Source: Acidovorax sp. CF316
Lineage (GTDB): Bacteria > Pseudomonadota > Gammaproteobacteria > Burkholderiales > Burkholderiaceae_C
Length of the DNA stretch: 64,000 nt
Assembly (NCBI RefSeq): GCF_000276605.1
Contig: NZ_AKJX01000026.1
Span: 1 to 64,000 of the forward strand
Direction of reading: 5' to 3'
Shown here: one piece after another, positions 44,601-52,307 of the stretch
Position numbering within the stretch: the stretch's first letter is position 1
Layout: each line of letters opens with the position of its first letter
The notes under the pieces: generated by a model
Told to the model about the DNA's origin: nothing
The model's input: the letters and a program-made list of their open reading frames with translations, nothing else
Databases searched by the model: none
Made by a program: the position numbers and the translations under genes

Positions 44601-45280
44601 GCGTGGAGACGGCCGGCATCCCTGTCGAGGACCGCATGGTGGAGGCCGGCGGTCGCCATCGCCGAACGGTGGCCCAACTGGGCATGGAGATCGATGGGCG
44701 CACCTTCCTGAGCCTGCGCGCCGACCACCTGCGCGTGCGCAACCCCGGTGTGATCGGGGTGGACCTGCGCACACCGAGCATGCCTTTCCTGGAGGAGATG
44801 CGCAATGCGCAGCTCATCAACCTCTCGACCACCGACGTCCTCGAAGGCACGCCGGGCTTCGAGGAAGGCACGCTGCAGGCCCTGGGGGCCGGCGTCAACC
44901 GCATGTTCAGCCGCCAGTGGTCGGGCTATGCCAAGTACCTGTACCAGCACAGCAGCAGCCAGTACCTGGACAGCACCAGCAACAGCATGGTGCGCGACCT
45001 GCGCATCCCCTACATCCCGCGCCACACGGCCGTGATCGGGGCCACCTGGGCCAGCGCGCAGCGCGTGTACCTGAGTGCCCGGGCGGTCTACCGGTCCGAG
45101 CGCTTCGAGGACAAGCAGAACCTCACGCGCCGCCCGCCGGGCTGGAACCTGGACCTCGTGGGCTACTGGGAGACACAGGACAAGCACTGGGTGGTGGGCG
45201 CCGGGGTGCTGAACCTCTTCGGAGACCGGACGCCACGCCAGACCGTCCGGTACGTGATCGATGCGCGCTACCGCTTCTAG
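41666..45280 (+). CDS. FecR-TPR-outer-membrane beta-barrel fusion protein
   Basis: 1204 residues. A signal peptide ends at PSHAA (about residue 24). A FecR-type domain (about 30-190) carries LETPAATAAIRGTDWDIEV at 128-146. TPR-like helical pairs follow (about 225-560; QGLGSAHVEREETDPARKALGQALALD, TGQGLMHLKRGQTQAALDDFLRAG). The last 600 residues are strand-rich with alternating aromatic residues and end DARYRF, a BAM-type C-terminal phenylalanine. No TonB box or plug was recognised. It overlaps the CHASE2 cyclase by 20 bases, so an envelope sensor role is inferred. Confidence 0.75.
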   Translation: MRHPTMHLSALAALLALAWPPSHAAVPPGAAAEIVGLQGPGEQRAAATPDWKPARQAQALAAGDFVRTREAARMALLFADDTQLRLHQNTVLQVKAVATTAQPMTTLMLSAGRAWTQTRRADGSRLTLETPAATAAIRGTDWDIEVAGDGRTLITVLSGTVEFGNAQGQVSVAANEAAYADVGQAPVKMVLGQPRDRIQWVNALRADALPSLAAQGSTDGGIPAALEPVRKALARRDAAAASGALAQVRSQVPAGWAAAMESAVALQAGDLQAARSQLARQVDGAGQAPVLVAWLMQSDLQLLDGDGPAAVSTLRTALARHWPAHPALVAQLARVQLLTDRVDEAQATLAGAGTGDASLALVRAELARRQGDGPAAIAAYTEATVHMPGDARTWQGLGSAHVEREETDPARKALGQALALDAQAPGAQGERGTLATFVNQFTEAGLAFGTALRDNPADYVALTGQGLMHLKRGQTQAALDDFLRAGVMEPRYARAKVWTAVAYYQLGRTPDALATLRQASALDDKDPLPYLLLAQIQTDLFQPGDAVESARAAVQRMPYLKSLNQVANDQKGSANLGASLAFFGMEDWALELAQQSFSPYWGGSHLFLADRYRGEFAKNSALFQGFLTDPMAFGASQLHSSLLQRPGSHGALGLLLDRDFYRMSAPSLTLNGMDNSHLPVSWFLKAQSARARRSPIDVGVFNVPAFHDPSGTANIGADVLTVGLGLQPSERLNLFAYANQYDVALQGRNRLDLWGDGSEVRQTTADNRARLGVAGLSYRWSPVEQTWLKLGRSRERNRADNFPTLFLFPPLAALGGLKASPEKALTYLQLRHSVDPQPGQRWSVALEHVAEKQSSEVIGYGPLVRQDSAAVPDILVFAGVNEIDRRYTGLTLAGSQQFTPDLLLDGALGLQQIRHRVRGGNAVGLLIRDVSESSQARRSDTERVATPRVGLVFSPAAGTTLRMAYQDWLRPLSASTLTSVETAGIPVEDRMVEAGGRHRRTVAQLGMEIDGRTFLSLRADHLRVRNPGVIGVDLRTPSMPFLEEMRNAQLINLSTTDVLEGTPGFEEGTLQALGAGVNRMFSRQWSGYAKYLYQHSSSQYLDSTSNSMVRDLRIPYIPRHTAVIGATWASAQRVYLSARAVYRSERFEDKQNLTRRPPGWNLDLVGYWETQDKHWVVGAGVLNLFGDRTPRQTVRYVIDARYRF

Positions 45281-47240
45281 GGGCGTCTTGCGCGAAACGG
45301 CGCTGGCGCTGGCGGCCAGCGCGCTGGTGCTGCTGCTGGTCTGGGCTGCCACGTTCACGCGGCCCTGGCATGCACTGGAGTTCAAGACCTTCGACGTGCT
45401 CACGGCATGGGCTGCGCCACAGCGCGCTGCTTTCCCGGCCGTGATCCTCGCGATCGACGAGCCGACCTTCCAGGAGCTGCAGCAGCACTGGCCTTTTCCG
45501 CGCAGCCTGCATGCGCGCCTGATCGAGCGCGTGCATGCCGATGGTGCAGTGGCGATCGGGATGGACGTGGTGTTCGCCGACCCGAGCAGCGAGGAGGACG
45601 ATGCAGCGCTGGAACGCGCGGTGGCCATGGCCGCGCCGGTCATGCTGGCCTCGGCGCGCGAAAAGATCGACAGCGGCAACGCCACGCTGTGGACCGATGT
45701 GCCGCCGCTGCAGCGCCTGCTGGCCGCAGGCGGGCAGGCCGGCAGTTCGCTGGTGCAGCCCGACGACGATTTCGTGGTGCGCCGTGCCTTCGGCGACGGG
45801 GACAGCCTGGCCATGCTCCTGGCGCGGCGCGTGGCCGGCGCGCGCTCAGAAGGGCTGCAGCCCGCCGAGTGGCTGGCCTACCGGGGCCCGCGCGGCAGCT
45901 TCGACACGCGCTCGTACTACCAGGCGCTGGAGCCGGGCCTGCTGCCGCCCGGCTTCTTCAAGGGCAAGATCGTGCTGGTGGGGCGCTCTGCGCTGAGCGC
46001 CTCGGACCTGGAGAGCCGGCGTGCCGACATGTTCAATTCGCCCTTCGGCACTGCCGCAGGGGACCGCCTCTTTCCCGGCGTGGAACTGCAGGCCACGCAG
46101 GTGGACAACCTGCTCGCAGGCGACGGCCTGCGCAGCGCGCCAGGGCACTGGACTCCCGTGCTGCTCCTTCTCATGGTGCCGCTGGTGATCCTGGCCGGCC
46201 GGCGCCTGCACACGGGCTGGGCGATCGTGCTGATGGCGGCCCTGGTGCTGGCGATGGCGCTCGCCTCGTGGCTGCTGTTCGCCCATGCACGGCTGTGGTG
46301 GCCGCCGCTGATGCCGATGGCCGCGGCCCTGGGGCTGACGGGCGCCACCGCCCTGGTGATCTACGCGACGGTGCGCCAACGGGCGCAGCAGACCCGGGCC
46401 ATGTTCGCCCAGTATGTGCCGCCCGAGGTGGTGGCGCGCCTGGTGGCCGAGCCCGAACTGATGCGCCTGGGCGGCGAGGTGCGCGAGGTGACCATCATGT
46501 TCACCGACCTGGCCAACTTCACCACCCTGTCGGAGCAGCTCAGTGCGGAGCAGACGGTGGAATTGCTCACGGGCTACTTCGACGCCATGACGCCCATCAT
46601 CCATGCCAGCGGCGGCACGGTGGACAAGTTCATCGGCGATGCGGTGATGGCCTTCTGGGGCGCGCCGCTCGATGATGCGCAGCACGCCGAGCATGCGGTG
46701 CATGCGGCCCTGGACATGCAGCAGGCCATGGAAGCGCTGGTGGCCGATCTGCGCGCGCGCGGCCTGCCGCCGCTGCAGATGCGCATCGGCCTGCACACGG
46801 GGCGGGTGGTGGTGGGCAACGTGGGCTCGCAGCAGCGCTTTTCGTACACGGTGATCGGCGATGCGGTGAACCTCGCGGCGCGGCTGGAGGGCGCGAACAA
46901 GGCCTTCGGCACGGGCATCCTGCTGTCGGAAACCACGGCGCGGCAGTTGCCGGCCGTGCTGCCGGTGCGCGTGCTCGACGAGGTCATCGTCAAGGGCCGG
47001 GCCGAGCCGGTGCGCGTTTTCACACTCTGTGCCGACAGCGAGGCCTGCATGCTGTCCGCGGCGGCCCTGGACGCCTTCCAGGCCGGCGATGCGGCAACCG
47101 CCGCGGCCCACCTCGACCAGTTGCTGCAGCGTTGCCCCGGCGACCCGGCCGCGCTGCGCCTGCAGGCCCGGCTGGCCGAGGCGGCGGCGCTGCCTTCGGG
47201 CGTGCCCTGGCAGACCGCGGTGGCGCTGGAGAAGTTGTAA
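45261..47240 (+). CDS. CHASE2-domain adenylyl cyclase (class III)
   Basis: 659 residues. TM helix about 13-32, periplasmic CHASE2 domain about 35-295 (FDVLTAWAAP; AIDEPTFQELQQHWPFPRSLHARL; FADPS), three TM helices at 297-372, then a class III cyclase about 400-585. Metal aspartates are Asp416 (FTDLANF) and Asp460 (KFIGDAVMAF). Lys456 and Asp534 fit adenine selection; Asn537 and Arg541 stabilise the transition state, so it should make cAMP. It is translationally coupled to the FecR-barrel gene, whose periplasmic part probably provides the input. Confidence 0.9.
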   Translation: MRATASRGVLRETALALAASALVLLLVWAATFTRPWHALEFKTFDVLTAWAAPQRAAFPAVILAIDEPTFQELQQHWPFPRSLHARLIERVHADGAVAIGMDVVFADPSSEEDDAALERAVAMAAPVMLASAREKIDSGNATLWTDVPPLQRLLAAGGQAGSSLVQPDDDFVVRRAFGDGDSLAMLLARRVAGARSEGLQPAEWLAYRGPRGSFDTRSYYQALEPGLLPPGFFKGKIVLVGRSALSASDLESRRADMFNSPFGTAAGDRLFPGVELQATQVDNLLAGDGLRSAPGHWTPVLLLLMVPLVILAGRRLHTGWAIVLMAALVLAMALASWLLFAHARLWWPPLMPMAAALGLTGATALVIYATVRQRAQQTRAMFAQYVPPEVVARLVAEPELMRLGGEVREVTIMFTDLANFTTLSEQLSAEQTVELLTGYFDAMTPIIHASGGTVDKFIGDAVMAFWGAPLDDAQHAEHAVHAALDMQQAMEALVADLRARGLPPLQMRIGLHTGRVVVGNVGSQQRFSYTVIGDAVNLAARLEGANKAFGTGILLSETTARQLPAVLPVRVLDEVIVKGRAEPVRVFTLCADSEACMLSAAALDAFQAGDAATAAAHLDQLLQRCPGDPAALRLQARLAEAAALPSGVPWQTAVALEKL

Positions 47241-47265
47241 GAACCTGTGTCTCACAGGTTCTTAC
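47237..47265 (+). terminator. Perfect 13-bp hairpin at the cyclase stop codon
   Basis: Arms GTAAGAACCTGTG (47237-47249) and CACAGGTTCTTAC (47253-47265) pair perfectly over a TCT loop, and the stop codon lies in the stem. There is no following T-run, so it may be a factor-assisted terminator, an RNA-stabilising structure or a protein site. Confidence 0.5.
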
Positions 47266-47381
47266 GTGCACGGCTCGCGTTGCGGCGGCTTTGGTGCCAC
47301 CATGGGGCATGGCCGTGGTCCCGCGCCGCGTGCGGCGAGGGCCAGTGCCTTTTCTTCCGGACCCACCCAAGGAGCACCAGC

Positions 47382-47732
47382 ATGCAAGTACAAGTCAACA
47401 CCGACGACCATATCAACGGCAGCGATTCACTGGCCCAATGGGTGACGGACGAAGCGAAGACCCGGCTGTCCCGCTTCCAGGACCATGTGACGCGGCTGGA
47501 GGTGTTCCTGTCCGACGTCGATGCCGGCAAGTCGGGCGCCAAGGACAAGCGCTGCCGCATCGAGGCGCGCGTGACCGGCCGCCAGCCCGTGACCGTGACG
47601 GACGAGGCCGACAAGATGGCGAATGCCTTCATCGGCGCCACCGACAAGCTGGCGCGTGCGCTCGACACCGACCTGGGCCGCGCCAAGGACCGCCATGGCC
47701 GGGACACCATCCGCACGGCCGAAGCGGAATAG
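47382..47732 (+). CDS. HPF/RaiA-family ribosome-associated protein
   Basis: 116 residues. MQVQVNTDDHINGSDSLAQWVTDEAKTRLSRFQDHVTRLEVFLSDVDAGKSGAKDKRCRIEARVTGRQPVTVTDEAD is the beta-alpha-beta3-alpha fold of short hibernation factors (S30AE type). Binding to the small ribosomal subunit in stationary phase is expected from the family, although this short, acidic-tailed subgroup is less studied. A strong AAGGAG ribosome site supports ATG 47382. Confidence 0.75.
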   Translation: MQVQVNTDDHINGSDSLAQWVTDEAKTRLSRFQDHVTRLEVFLSDVDAGKSGAKDKRCRIEARVTGRQPVTVTDEADKMANAFIGATDKLARALDTDLGRAKDRHGRDTIRTAEAE

Positions 47733-47737
47733 GGCGC

Positions 47738-48715
47738 TTAAAGGTCCAGCACCAGCAGCTTGCCCTTGGCCCGCGAGCAACAGGGCAGGCATTGCTCGTT
47801 CGTCGCCCGCTCCTCGTCGCTGAGGTACATGTCGCGGTGATCCACCTCGCCTTCGAGCACGCGCGTAAGGCAGGTACCGCAGACACCTTGCTCGCATGAG
47901 GTCATGATGTCCACACCGTGGGTGCGCAGCGCATCCACGATGGAGATGTCGGCCGGGATCGTGTAGGTGCTGCCCGTGCTGGCAATGCGCACCTCGAAGG
48001 CGCCGTCGCCCGAGGTGTCCTGTGCGGGCGCGCCGAAGTATTCGAGGTGGATGCGGTCGGCCGGCCAGCCCAGGTTCTTCGCGGTGTTCACCACATGGTC
48101 GATGAAGCCGGCAGGGCCGCAGACATACAGGCGTGCGTCTGGCGTGATGTCGGCCAGCACGGCCATGAGGTCGAGCTTCTGCTCGCGTCCACCCTCGTCG
48201 GTGTGGACCCGCACGTGCGGTGCCATGGCCGACGTTGCGATCTCCTGGGCAAATGCCGTGCGCGCCGCGGAGCGCGTGCAGTAGTGCAAGGTGAAGTCGG
48301 CGCCGGTGTGGGCCAGGCGTTCGGCCATGCACAGCAGCGGCGTGACGCCGATGCCGCCGGCCAGCAGCAGCGTGCGCCGCGCCGGGTGCAGTTCGAAATG
48401 GTTGCGCGGCGTGCTGATGGTGAGCATGTCACCCTCGTGCACGGCATCGTGCATGCCCACCGAGCCGCCGCGCGAGGCCGCGTCGCGCAGCACGGCGATG
48501 CGGTAGCGGTGTTGCTCGCTGGCGCTGTTGCACAGTGAGTACTGGCGCGTTATCTGGCTGGAGCCGCCGGGCACGTGCACATCGATGTGCGAGCCGGCGC
48601 TGAAGGCGGGCAGCGGCGCACCATCGGGTCGGGCCAGCTCGAAGCTGGCGATGCCCTCGGCCTCGACCTGCTTGCGCACCACGCGCACCTGCAGGGTTTC
48701 CTGGGCGGCCGTCAT
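47738..48715 (-). CDS. vanB: Vanillate O-demethylase oxidoreductase subunit
   Basis: 325 residues of the PDR/VanB type: an FMN/NAD-binding reductase (SHIDVHVPGG, ITRQYSLCN flavin-binding motif; LLLAGGIGVTPLLCMAERL; YVCGPAGFID) and a C-terminal plant-type 2Fe-2S domain with CEQGVCGTC and the distal Cys in NEQCLPCCSRAKG. It passes electrons from NAD(P)H to VanA. ATGA overlap with vanA. The pairing with a highly VanA-like oxygenase makes the name likely. Confidence 0.88.
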   Translation of the reverse strand: MTAAQETLQVRVVRKQVEAEGIASFELARPDGAPLPAFSAGSHIDVHVPGGSSQITRQYSLCNSASEQHRYRIAVLRDAASRGGSVGMHDAVHEGDMLTISTPRNHFELHPARRTLLLAGGIGVTPLLCMAERLAHTGADFTLHYCTRSAARTAFAQEIATSAMAPHVRVHTDEGGREQKLDLMAVLADITPDARLYVCGPAGFIDHVVNTAKNLGWPADRIHLEYFGAPAQDTSGDGAFEVRIASTGSTYTIPADISIVDALRTHGVDIMTSCEQGVCGTCLTRVLEGEVDHRDMYLSDEERATNEQCLPCCSRAKGKLLVLDL

Positions 48716-49743
48716 GCCGTCTGCTCCGCGGCCAGGGCGCGATCGATCACCTTGCGCGACTGCACGCCACCGGCGTCGATGTTGAGCATGAGCAGCTTGC
48801 GCTCGGGGTAGCGCAGCAGGTTCAGCTGCTGCAGCTCCAGCATCTCGCGGTCCTCGGAAAAGATCTTGCCCTGGCCTTCGCGGATCTGCGCGGTGAGGGC
48901 CGGGTCCTCGGGCTTGAAGTGGCGCGCCATGCCCCAGAAGTAGTGGATCGAGGTCTCGGTCTCGGGCGTGATGAAGTCGACCACGATGCTCGAGGCCTTC
49001 TTGTCCGCCGGGGCGTCGTAGCCGCCATGGCCGGCGAGCGCCACGCCGACCTCGATCAGCACGTGGCTCGGCGGTGTGAAGTGGCAGACCTGCCAGCGGT
49101 CCACGGGCTGGTCGTCAGGCAGGCCGTTCATGCGCAGCGCCATCTGCCAGAACGGGGGCGCCTGGATGTTCTCCATGAAGCGGCTGGTGATGACCTCGTC
49201 GCCTTCGACGCGCGTCTTGCAAGGCACCTCGTCGATTTCCTTCTGGCCGATGCTGTTGGAGTGCACATAGGTCTCGTGCGTCAGGTCCATCAGGTTGTCG
49301 ACCATCAGCCGGTAGTCGCAGGCAATGTGGTAGAGCCCGCCGCCATAGGCCCACTCGGGGCTCTCGGCCCATGCGAGGTGGTGGATCTTGGCGGGGTCGG
49401 CCTGCGCGGCATCGCCGGGCCAGACCCAGATGAAGCCGTAGCGCTCCACCGCCGGAAAGTTGCGTGTGCGCGGAAAGCCCTGAACCCGCTGGCCCGGCAT
49501 CGAGACGGCCTTGCCATCGCAGCCCACGCGCAGGCCGTGGTAGCCGCACATCAGCTGGCCATCGCAGACCTTGCCCAGCGACAGGGGGGCGCCGCGGTGG
49601 GGGCAGAAGTCGTCGAGCGCCGCGACCTGGTCGGGCGCCGGGCGGTAGAAGACCATCTTCTCGCCGCAGATGGTGCGGCCCAGGGGTTTGTCGGCAATCT
49701 CGTCGGGGGTGCAGGCGACGTACCAGGCGTTCTTGGGAAACAT
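48712..49743 (-). CDS. vanA: Vanillate O-demethylase oxygenase subunit
   Basis: 343 residues. Rieske 2Fe-2S ligands Cys47/His49 (CPHRG) and Cys66/His69 (CGYH); mononuclear iron residues in NLMDLTHETYVH (His156, His161 and an Asp nearby). MFPKNAWYVACTPDEIADKPLGR, GFIWVWPGD and KASSIVVDFITPETETSI are nearly identical in type to Pseudomonas VanA. It converts vanillate to protocatechuate plus formaldehyde in the cytosol. With vanB it forms an operon divergent from the GntR regulator, whose putative operators lie just upstream. Confidence 0.9.
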   Translation of the reverse strand: MFPKNAWYVACTPDEIADKPLGRTICGEKMVFYRPAPDQVAALDDFCPHRGAPLSLGKVCDGQLMCGYHGLRVGCDGKAVSMPGQRVQGFPRTRNFPAVERYGFIWVWPGDAAQADPAKIHHLAWAESPEWAYGGGLYHIACDYRLMVDNLMDLTHETYVHSNSIGQKEIDEVPCKTRVEGDEVITSRFMENIQAPPFWQMALRMNGLPDDQPVDRWQVCHFTPPSHVLIEVGVALAGHGGYDAPADKKASSIVVDFITPETETSIHYFWGMARHFKPEDPALTAQIREGQGKIFSEDREMLELQQLNLLRYPERKLLMLNIDAGGVQSRKVIDRALAAEQTA

Positions 49744-49790
49744 GATGCTTGTCTCTCTCCGTGGGGGAAGGATGTGTCGCGCCGCAGGCC

Positions 49791-49798
49791 TGTATACA
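49791..49798. promoter_or_regulatory. TGTATACA operator, site 1 (vanA proximal)
   Basis: TGTATACA extended to a perfect 12-bp palindrome CCTGTATACAGG (49789-49800), 46 bases upstream of vanA. Palindromic TGTATACA-like cores are typical of GntR/FCD regulators such as the divergent VanR-like gene. Confidence 0.65.
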
Positions 49799-49805
49799 GG
49801 CAGCC

Positions 49806-49825
49806 TGCGAATCGCTGTATTCGCA
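49806..49825. promoter_or_regulatory. Dyad TGCGAAT-N6-ATTCGCA in the van spacer
   Basis: Perfect 7-bp arms (49806-49812 and 49819-49825) over six bases, next to operator site 1. It may be a second regulator site or a leader hairpin of the vanA mRNA. Confidence 0.35.
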
Positions 49826-49853
49826 AGGGGATTGTGCGAAAAAGCCCGATTTC

Positions 49854-49861
49854 TGTATACA
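49854..49861. promoter_or_regulatory. TGTATACA operator, site 2
   Basis: TGTATACA preceded by TTTC and followed by A/T-rich sequence, about 110 bases upstream of vanA in the divergent vanA/vanR spacer. The TTTCTGTATACAT context is repeated at site 3, 107 bases away. Confidence 0.65.
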
Positions 49862-49960
49862 TAAAAAAGCCATAAACCAGTTATCGCGCGTTGGCATATC
49901 CCGTAAGATGTTGTTTTATATGGGGAGGGGTTGCCAGGGGATGGAGGTCTGGCAGATTTC

Positions 49961-49968
49961 TGTATACA
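49961..49968. promoter_or_regulatory. TGTATACA operator, site 3 (vanR proximal)
   Basis: TGTATACA in the same TTTC...TT context as site 2, about 38 bases before the vanR start, well placed for autoregulation. Confidence 0.65.
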
Positions 49969-50005
49969 TTCAGCCTTACGCCAGAACTCCCGCTCCGCAC
50001 CGACC

Positions 50006-50782
50006 ATGAACCATCCCGAACCCCAGGCCCTGGCCGCCCTTGGCGACGCGGCAGAAGCTGGCGCCTCGCAGTCGGTCAAGGCCCAGCTGCGGTTGCGCGA
50101 GATGATCCTGGCTGGCGAGCTTGCCGGTGGCGCGCGCATTGCCGAGCTGCCGCTGGTGGAGATGCTCGGGGTCTCGCGCACCCCCATCCGGGCCGCACTG
50201 ATGCGGCTGGAGCAGGAAGGGCTGCTGCACCGCCTGCAAGGTGGCGGTTATGCCGTGCGCACCTTCTCGGAAACCGACGTGGCCGATGCCATCGAACTGC
50301 GCGGCACCATGGAGGGGCTGGCCGCGCGGCTGGCCGCCGAGCGCGGCGTGGCGGCGGACATGATGGCCGAAACCGAGCAATGCCTGGACGAGATCGACAC
50401 CGTGCTGGCGCCGCGCTCGCTCGACGATGAGGGCTTTTCGGCCTACGTGGCGCTCAATGCGCGCTTTCACCACCTGCTCAGCCGCATGGTGGGCAGCGAC
50501 GTCATCGTGCGCGAGCTCGACCGGGTCAAGGGCCTGCCCTTCGCTTCGCCCTCGGCCTTCGTGGTGGTGCAGACGCATTCACCCGCTGCGCGCGACATGC
50601 TGGTGGTGGCGCAGGACCAGCACCGGCAGGTGCTCGACGCCATCGGGCGGCGCGAGGGTGCGCGGGCCGAGGCCATCATGCGCGAGCACTCACGCATCAC
50701 GCGGCGCAACCTGCTCGCTGCCGTGCAGGCGTCCCAGGGTCAGGGTTTGCCCGGGGTGCAACTCATCAGGGAAGGCGCCTGA
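50006..50782 (+). CDS. GntR-family (FCD) regulator, VanR-like
   Basis: 258 residues. N-terminal winged HTH (VKAQLRLREMILAGELAGGARIAELPLVEMLGVSRTPIRAALMRLEQEGLLHR) and an FCD effector domain (DAIELRGTMEGLAARLAAERG, ARFHHLLSRMVGS with metal-type His, AREHSRITRRNL-type last helix). FCD proteins bind carboxylates, often with a metal. Divergent from vanAB, so it is probably the vanillate-responsive repressor. The TGTATACA sites in this spacer, at the ABC operon and at the pmd-like operon suggest a broader regulon. Confidence 0.85.
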   Translation: MNHPEPQALAALGDAAEAGASQSVKAQLRLREMILAGELAGGARIAELPLVEMLGVSRTPIRAALMRLEQEGLLHRLQGGGYAVRTFSETDVADAIELRGTMEGLAARLAAERGVAADMMAETEQCLDEIDTVLAPRSLDDEGFSAYVALNARFHHLLSRMVGSDVIVRELDRVKGLPFASPSAFVVVQTHSPAARDMLVVAQDQHRQVLDAIGRREGARAEAIMREHSRITRRNLLAAVQASQGQGLPGVQLIREGA

Positions 50783-50785
50783 CCT

Positions 50786-50803
50786 ATAACTGTGGCAAGT
50801 TAT
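50786..50803. promoter_or_regulatory. Dyad ATAACT-N6-AGTTAT upstream of the ABC operon
   Basis: Perfect 6-bp arms just after the vanR stop and about 115 bases before the SBP gene. The A/T-rich sequence fits a promoter or a second regulator site, for example a LysR-type protein. Confidence 0.3.
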
Positions 50804-50882
50804 CACAATCGGCGATATCTAAAAGTTTGAAATCCCGCTTGTGTAAGCTGGCACCTCCCTACAGACTCCGCCCAGCCAACGC

Positions 50883-50890
50883 TGTATACA
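50883..50890. promoter_or_regulatory. TGTATACA operator, site 4 (ABC importer)
   Basis: TGTATACA inside GCTGTATACAAC, 28 bases before the SBP start. Located where repressor binding would block the importer's promoter, and matching the sites beside vanA. Confidence 0.6.
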
Positions 50891-50918
50891 ACGACATTTC
50901 CACAGGAGACAAAGCACC

Positions 50919-52097
50919 ATGCACAAACGCCACCTTCTGCGCGCCTCGGCCGCTGCCGCCGCCGTGATGACTCTGGCCGCGCTGCCGGCCATGGCCCAGG
51001 ACAATGTCTTCAAGATCGGCCTGATCCTGCCCTTGACCGGGCAGCAGGCGACCACGGGCCGCCAGATCGAGGCCGCCGCGCGCCTGTACATGGCGCAGAA
51101 CGGCGACACGGTCGGTGGCAAGAAGGTGCAACTCATCGTCAAGGACGACACCAGCCTGCCCGACGTGACGCGCCGCCTGGCCCAGGAACTGGTGGTGAAC
51201 GACAAGGTCAATGTGCTGGCCGGCATGGGCATCACGCCCTCGGCCATGGCCACGGCGCCGCTGGCCACGCAGGCCAAGACTCCGCTGGTGGTGATGGCGG
51301 CGGCCACGTCGAGCATCACCGAGGCATCGCCCTATGTGGTGCGCACCAGCTTCACCCTGCCCCAGGTGTCGGTGGCCCTGGCCGACTGGGCGCCCAAGAA
51401 CGGCATCAAGAAGGTCGTCACCCTGGTGAGCGACTACGGCCCGGGCATCGACGCCGAGAAGTTCTTCAACCAGCGCCTGGCCTTCAACGGCGGCCAGGTG
51501 ACCGAGGCGCTGCGCGTGCCGCTGCGCAACCCGGACTTCGCCCCCTTCCTGCAGAAGGTGCGCGACGCCAAGCCCGATGCGCTGTTCGTGTTCGTGCCCT
51601 CGGGCGCGGGCGCCGCAGTGATGAAGCAGTTCCTGGAGCGCGGCATGGACAAGGCCGGCATCAAGCTCATCGCCACTGGCGACGTGACCGATGACGACCA
51701 GCTCAACGACATGGGCGACGGCGCCCTGGGCGTGGTCACCTCGCACCACTACTCGGCCGCGCATCCCTCGCCGTTGAACAAGAAGTTCGTCGAGGCCTTC
51801 GAGAAGGCCAACAAGGGCCTGCGCCCCAACTTCATGGCCGTGGGCGGCTACGACGGCATGCGTGTGATCTACGAAGCGCTCAAGACCACCAAGGGCGCGG
51901 GCGGCGGCGACGCCCTGCTGGCGGCCATGAAGGGCCAGGTCTTCGAGAGCCCGCGCGGCCCCGTGTTCGTGGATGCGCAGACCCGCGACATCGTGCAGAA
52001 CGTCTACCTGCGCAAGGTCGAGCGCGTCAATGGCCAGCTCTACAACGTGGAATTCGACGTCATCAAGGACGTCAAGGATCCCGGCAAGACGAAGTAA
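50919..52097 (+). CDS. Branched-chain-type ABC importer substrate-binding protein (probable aromatic acid uptake)
   Basis: 392 residues with a signal peptide ending ALPAMA. The mature part (FKIGLILPLTGQQATTGRQIEAAARLYMAQNG) is a type I periplasmic binding protein of the Leu/Ile/Val family. In Rhodopseudomonas and related bacteria similar proteins bind aromatic acids. Placed between vanR and pmd-like genes and preceded by a TGTATACA site, it most likely captures vanillate, protocatechuate or a related phenolic acid. The AGGAG site supports the start. Confidence 0.82.
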   Translation: MHKRHLLRASAAAAAVMTLAALPAMAQDNVFKIGLILPLTGQQATTGRQIEAAARLYMAQNGDTVGGKKVQLIVKDDTSLPDVTRRLAQELVVNDKVNVLAGMGITPSAMATAPLATQAKTPLVVMAAATSSITEASPYVVRTSFTLPQVSVALADWAPKNGIKKVVTLVSDYGPGIDAEKFFNQRLAFNGGQVTEALRVPLRNPDFAPFLQKVRDAKPDALFVFVPSGAGAAVMKQFLERGMDKAGIKLIATGDVTDDDQLNDMGDGALGVVTSHHYSAAHPSPLNKKFVEAFEKANKGLRPNFMAVGGYDGMRVIYEALKTTKGAGGGDALLAAMKGQVFESPRGPVFVDAQTRDIVQNVYLRKVERVNGQLYNVEFDVIKDVKDPGKTK

Positions 52098-52113
52098 CCC
52101 CGGGATAGGACGC

Positions 52114-52152
52114 CCCCCTGAGTCGCTTCGCGCCTTCCCCCCAGGGGGACGC
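52114..52152 (+). repeat. REP-like intergenic repeat, copy 2
   Basis: The 24-base segment at 52114-52137 is identical to 13408-13431. Here it is followed directly by a short C-run and an AGGGGG segment that can pair with the leading C-run. It sits in the 210-bp gap between the SBP and permease genes, where such structures often protect the upstream mRNA and raise SBP levels. Confidence 0.6.
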
Positions 52153-52307
52153 CACCCGTGGCCTGGCAAAGCCAGTTCCACGGTGGCACTGGCTTGTGGC
52201 GCGCCAGTATTCAAAGCTGCAGGTATTTCCGCTGTTGGGGTGTGTACCAGTGCAAGCAAGTGGTGCGGGTGCACTGCGCATGTGCTGTTTTCTATTGAAA
52301 TGATTGC

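Noticed and set aside
49749-50009. 86-residue frame in the vanA/vanR spacer
   Set aside because: Cysteine-rich, composition unlike a protein, and covered by operator sites and dyads; no ribosome site.
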